From contig NC_066580.1 in assembly GCF_024323335.1 (NCBI RefSeq), positions 85,731,391-85,795,390 on the forward strand: a stretch of DNA of 64,000 nt, given 5' to 3'. The stretch is from Lathyrus oleraceus. Taxonomy: Eukaryota; Streptophyta; Magnoliopsida; Fabales; Fabaceae. Shown here piece after piece: positions 58,646 to 64,000 of the stretch; position 1 is the first letter of the stretch, and each line of letters starts with the position of its first letter. A program made the position numbers and the translations under genes. The notes beneath the pieces were generated by a model. It was not told where the DNA came from and did not search any database. It worked only from the letters and a program-made list of their open reading frames with translations.

Positions 58646-61600
58646 CCACATGAATGGGAACAAAGAAACCACGACTATATGCCAACGGACGATTAGGAAA
58701 GACTCGACCAGACATCAGCTGATGAATGGGGGAAAGAAGCCACGACCAGACATCGAAAGACGATGAATGGAAAGAGAAACCACGACTAGACGCCAACGGA
58801 CGACTAGGAAAGACTCGACCAGACATCAACGGATGCATGGGAGAAAGAAGCCACTACCAGACATCGAAAGACGATGAATGGGAAGAGAAACCACGACTAG
58901 ACACCAACGGACGACTAGAAAAGACTCGACCAGACATCAACGGATGAATGGGAGAAAGAAGCCACGACGAGACATCGAAAGACGATGAATGGGAAGAGAA
59001 ACCACGATTAGACGCCAACGGACGACTAGGAAAGACTCGACCAGACATCAACGGATGAATGGGAGAAAGAAGCCACGACGAGACATCGAAAGACGATGAA
59101 TGGGAAGAGAAACCACGACTAGACGCCAACGGACGACTAGGAAAGACTCGACCAGACATCAATGGATGAATGGGAGAAAGAAGCCACGACCAGACATCGA
59201 AAGACGATGAATGGGAAGAGAAACCACGACTAGAAGCCAATGGACGACTAGGAAAGACTCGACCAGAAATCAACGGATGAATGGGAGAAAGAAGCCACGA
59301 CCAGACATTGAAAGACGATGAATGGGAAGAGAAACCACGACTAGACGCCAACGGACGACTAGGAAAGACTCGACCAGACATCAACGGATGAATGGGAGAA
59401 AGAAGCCACGATCAGACATCGAAAGACGATGAATGGGAAGAGAAACCACGACTAGACGCCAACGGACGACTAGGAAAGACTCGACCAGACATCAACGGAT
59501 GAATGAAAGAAAGAAGCCACGACCAGACATTGAAAGACGATGAATGGAAAGAGAAACCACGACTAGACGCCAACGGACGACTAGGAAAGACTCCACCAGA
59601 CGTCAACGGATGAATGGGAGAAAGAAGCCACGACCAGACATAGAAAGACGATGAATGGGAAGTGAAACCACGACTAGACGCCAACGGACGACTAGGATAG
59701 ACTCGACCAGACATCAATGGATGAATGGGAGAAAGAAGCCACGACCAGACACCGAAAGACGATGAATGGGAAGAGAAACTACGACTAGACGCCGACGGAC
59801 GACTAGGAAAGACTCGACCAGACATCAACGGATGAATGGGAGAAAGAAGCCACGACCAGACATTGAAAGACGATGAATAGGAAGAGAAACCACGACTAGA
59901 CGCCAGCGAACGACTAGGAAAGACTCGACCAGACATCAACGGATGAATGGGAGAAAGAAGCCACGACCAGACATCGAAAGACGATGAATGGGAAGAGAAA
60001 CCACGACTAAACGCCAGCGGACGACTAGGAAAGACTCGACTAGACATCAACGGATGAATGGGAGAAAGAAGCCACGACCAGACATTGAAAGACGATGAAT
60101 GGAAAGAGAAATCACGACTAGACGCCAACGGACGACTAGGAAAGACTCCACCAGACGTCAACGGATGAATGGGAGAAAGAAGCCATGACCAGACATAGAA
60201 AGACGATGAATGGGAAGTGAAACCACGACTAGACGCCAACGAACGACTAGGAAAGACTCGACTAGACATCAACGGATGAATGGGAGAAAGAAGCCACGAC
60301 CAGACATTGAAAGACGATGAATGGGAAGAGAAATTACGACTAGATGCCGACGGACGACTAGGAAAGACTCGACCAGACATCAACGGATGAATGGGAGAAA
60401 GAAGCCACGACCAGACATCGAAAGACGATGAATAGGAAGAGAAACCACGACTAGACGCCAGCGGACAACTAGGAAAGACTCGACCAGACATCAACGGATG
60501 AATGGGAGAAAGAAGCCACGACCAGACTTCGAAAGACGATGAATGGGAAGAGAAACCACGACTAAACGCCAGCGGACGACTAGGAAAGACTCGACCAGAC
60601 ATCAACGGATGAATGGGAGAAAGAAGCCACGACCAGACATTGAAAGACGATAAATGGAAAGAGAAACCACGACTAGACGCCAACGGACGACTAGGAAAGA
60701 CTCCACCAGACGTCAACGGATGAATGGGAGAAAGAAGCCACGACCAGACATAGAAAGACGATGAATGGGAAGTGAAACCACGACTAGACGCCAACGGACG
60801 ACTAGGATAGACTCAACCAGACATCAACGGATGAATGGGAGAAAGAAGCCACGACCAGACATCGAAAGACGATGAATGGGAAGTGAAACCACGACTAGAC
60901 GCCAACGGACGACTAGGATAGACTCAACCAGACATCAACGGATGAATGGGAGAAAGAAGCCACGACCAGACATAGAAAGACGATGAATGGGAAGAGAAAC
61001 CACGACTAGACGCCAATGGACGACTAGGAAAGACTCGACCAGAAATCAACGGATGAATGGGAGAAAGAAGCCACGACCAGACATTGAAAGACGATGAATG
61101 GGAAGAGAAACCACGACTAGACGCCAACGGACGACTAGGAAAGACTCGACCAGACATCAACGGATGAATGGGAGAAAGAAGCCACGACCAGACATCGAAA
61201 GACGATGAATGGGAAGAGAAACCACGACTAGACGCCAACGGACGACTAGGAAAGACTCGACCAGACATCAACGGAAAAATGAAAGAAAGAAGCCACGACC
61301 AGACATTGAAAGACGATGAATGGAAAGAGAAACCACGACTAGACGCCAACGGACGACTAGGAAAGACTCCACCAGACGTCAACGGATGAATGGGAGAAAG
61401 AAGCCACGACCAGACATAGAAAGACGATGAATGGGAAGTGAAACCACGACTAGACGCCACCGGACGACTAGGATAGACTCGACCAGACATCAATGGATGA
61501 ATGGGAGAAAGAAGCCACGACCAGACATCGAAAGACGATGAATGGGAAGAGAAACTACGACTAGACGCCGACGGACGACTAGGAAAGACTCGACCAGACA

Positions 61601-64000
61601 TCAACGGATGAATGGGAGAAAGAAGCCACGACCAGACATTGAAAGACGATGAATAGGAAGAGAAACCACGACTAGACGCCAGCGGACGACTAGGAAAGAC
61701 TCGACCAGACATCAACGGATGAATGGGAGAAAGAAGCCACGACCAGACATCGAAAGACGATGAATGGGAAGAGAAACCACGACTAAACGCCAGCGGACGA
61801 CTAGGAAAGACTCGACTAGACATCAACGGATGAATGGGAGAAAGAAGCCACGACCAGACATCGAAAGACGATGAATGGAAAGAGAAATCACGACTAGACG
61901 CCAACGGACGACTAGGAAAGACTCCACCAGACGTCAACGGATGAATGGGAGAAAGAAGCCACGGCCAGACATAGAAAGACGATGAATGGGAAGTGAAACC
62001 ACGACTAGACGCCAACGGACGACTAGGATAGACTCGACTAGACATCAATGGATGAATGGGAGATAGAAGCCACGACCAGACATCGAAAGACGATGAATGG
62101 GAAGAGAAACTACGACTAGACGCCGACGGACGACTAGGAAAGACTCGACCAGACATCAACGGATGAATGGGAGAAAGAAGCCACGACCAGACATCGAAAG
62201 ACGATGAATAGGAAGAGAAACCACGACTAGACGCCAGCGGACAACTAGGAAAGACTCGACCAGACATCAACGGATGAATGGGAGAAAGAAGCCACGACCA
62301 GACTTCGAAAGACGATGAATGGGAAGAGAAACCACGACTAAACGCCAGCGGACGACTAGGTAAGACTCGACCAGACATCAACGGATGAATGGGAGAAAGA
62401 AGCCACGACCAGACATCGAAAGACGATGAATGGGAAGAGAAACCACGACTAGACACCAACGGACGACTAGGATAGACTCGACCAGACATCAATGGATGAA
62501 TGGGAGAAAGAAGCCACGATCAAACATCGAAAGACGATGAATGGGAAGAGAAACTACGACTAGACGCCGCCGGACGACTAGGAAAGACTCGACCAGACAT
62601 CAACGGATGAATGGGAGAAAGAAGCCACGACCAGACATTGAAAGACGATGAATAGGAAGAGAAACCACGACTAGACGCCAGCGGACGACTAGGAAAGACT
62701 CGACCAGACATCAACGGATGAATGGGAGAAAGAAGCCACGACCAGACATCGAAAGACGATGAATGGGAACAGAAACCACGACTAAACGCCAGCGGACGAC
62801 TAGGAAAGACTCGACTAGACATCAACGGATGAATGGGAGAAAGAAGCCACGACCAGACATCGAAAGACGATGAATGGAAAGAGAAATTACGACTAGACGC
62901 CAACGGACGACTAGGAAAGACTCCACCAGACGTCAACGGATGAATGGGAGAAAGAAGCCACGGCCAGACATAGAAAGACGATGAATGGGAAGTGAAACCA
63001 CGACTAGACGCCAACGGACGACTAGGATAGACTCGACTAGACATCAACGGATGAATGGGAGAAAGAAGCCACGACCAGACATCGAAAGACGATGAATGGA
63101 AAGAGAAATCACGACTAGACGCCAACGGACGACTAGGAAAGACTCCACCAGACGTCAACGGATGAATGGGAGAAAGAAGCCATGACCAGACATCGAAAGA
63201 CGATGAATAGGAAGAGAAACCACGACTAGACGCCAGCGGACGACTAGGAAAGACTCGACCAGACATCAACGGATGAATGGGAGAAAGAAGCCACGACCAG
63301 ACTTCGAAAGACGATGAATGGGAAGAGAAACCACGACTAAACGCCAGCGGACGACTAGGTAAGACTCGACCAGACATCAACGGATGAATGGGAGAAAGAA
63401 GCCACGACCAGACATCGAAAGACGATGAATGGGTAGAGAAACCACGACTAGACACCAACGGACGACTAGGAAAGACTCGACCAGACATCAACGGATGAAT
63501 GGGAGAAAGAAGCCACGACCAGACATCGAAAGACGATGAATGGAAAGAGAAATCACGACTAGACGCCAACGGACGACTAGGAAAGACTCCACCAGACGTC
63601 AACGGATGAATGGGAGAAAGAAGCCACGACCAGACATAGAAAGACGATGAATGGGAAGTGAAACCACGACTAGACGCCAACGGACGACTAGGATAGACTC
63701 GACTAGACATCAATGGATGAATGGGAGAAAGAAGCCACGACCAGACATCGAAAGACGATGAATGGGAAGAGAAACTACGACTAGACGCCGACGGACGACT
63801 AGGAAAGACTCGACCAGACATCAACGGATGAATGGGAGAAAGAAGCCACGACCAGACATCGAAAGACGATGAATGGGAAGAGAAACCACGACTAGAAGCC
63901 AATGGACGACTAGGAAAGACTCGACCAGACATCAACGGATGAATGGGAGAAAGAAGCCACGACCAGACTTCGAAAGACGATGAATGGGAAGAGAAACCAC
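58646..64000 (-). repeat. 111-bp satellite-like array in D's 3' UTR (about 48 units, continues past the window)
   Basis: Regular 111-bp spacing (for example anchors at 58961, 59072, 59183). Each unit consists of three related subrepeats of 40, 33 and 38 bp that all begin CGACYAGAC, so the basic unit was probably about 37 bp. Away from the LTR, unit variants recur in a five-unit order (555 bp higher-order repeat). Units next to the LTR are more uniform. Because 111 is divisible by 3, the minus strand is open for 460-522 codons at a time as a 37-residue repeat; this is most likely a by-product. Tandem repeats at this location are known for Ogre 3' UTRs (pea PisTR-A). Confidence 0.92.

Noticed and set aside
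58854..63935. Large repeat proteins of 176-522 residues
   Set aside because: They arise because the repeat length is a multiple of three; no start context, no conserved ends, and stops are scattered between units.
58646..64000. CRISPR-like array (regular repeats)
   Set aside because: The whole 111-bp unit is repeated with no unique spacers, in plant DNA beside an LTR; it is a tandem satellite.

Overview
The window is plant nuclear DNA made almost entirely of nested LTR retrotransposons of the Ogre type (Ty3/gypsy, Tat branch). I found no host gene, rRNA, tRNA or bacterial feature. Ogre identity rests on very long LTRs, a primer binding site I read as tRNA-Arg type, an extra ORF1 upstream of gag, an intron between the protease and reverse transcriptase regions, and a second RNase H domain. 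Elements this large and dense suggest a big legume genome of the pea/vetch/faba bean tribe (Fabeae). That is inference; the species cannot be read from the window.

Layout. 1-2016 is the 3' part of the 5' LTR plus the leader of a plus-strand Ogre (C, left copy C1). 2017-24445 is a complete minus-strand Ogre (A, about 22.4 kb) inserted in that leader with target duplication ATATG. 24446-24597 resumes C1 up to the first four codons of its ORF1. At 24595-24597 (CAA) the sequence jumps into the middle of the 5' LTR of a plus-strand Ogre (B). B runs 24598-48628: truncated 5' LTR, intact ORF1, gag-pro, intron, pol, a long 3' UTR and a 7.6-kb 3' LTR. B sits inside the 5' LTR of a second copy of C (C2, 48629-54000), which repeats 1-2016 almost base for base and carries a decayed ORF1. 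C2 is interrupted at 54001 by a minus-strand element (D). D contributes its 3' LTR (54001-58395), a short 3' UTR, and a 111-bp tandem array that reaches the window end.

How it works. In A and B the transcript should start in the LTR and prime on tRNA-Arg. ORF1 (unknown function) stands alone. Gag-protease is read from unspliced RNA and ends at a TAA that overlaps a splice donor. Removing a 278-280 nt intron joins protease in frame to RT, RNase H, a second RNase H and integrase. A and B are coding-intact and their paired LTRs are nearly identical, so both inserted recently.

Most notable: (1) B's LTR holds a 3.48-kb segment with splice-like ends that is absent from A's LTRs and accounts for nearly all of the length difference. 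C and D share three acceptor-like sites in it. (2) The 4.4-kb 3' UTRs of A and B, and D's short one, repeatedly carry a motif complementary to the element's own primer binding site. (3) A tandem duplication of about 27.8 kb has a CAA microhomology junction. (4) D's 3' UTR array has a nested structure of about 37, 111 and 555 bp, which looks like a satellite being born inside a retrotransposon.
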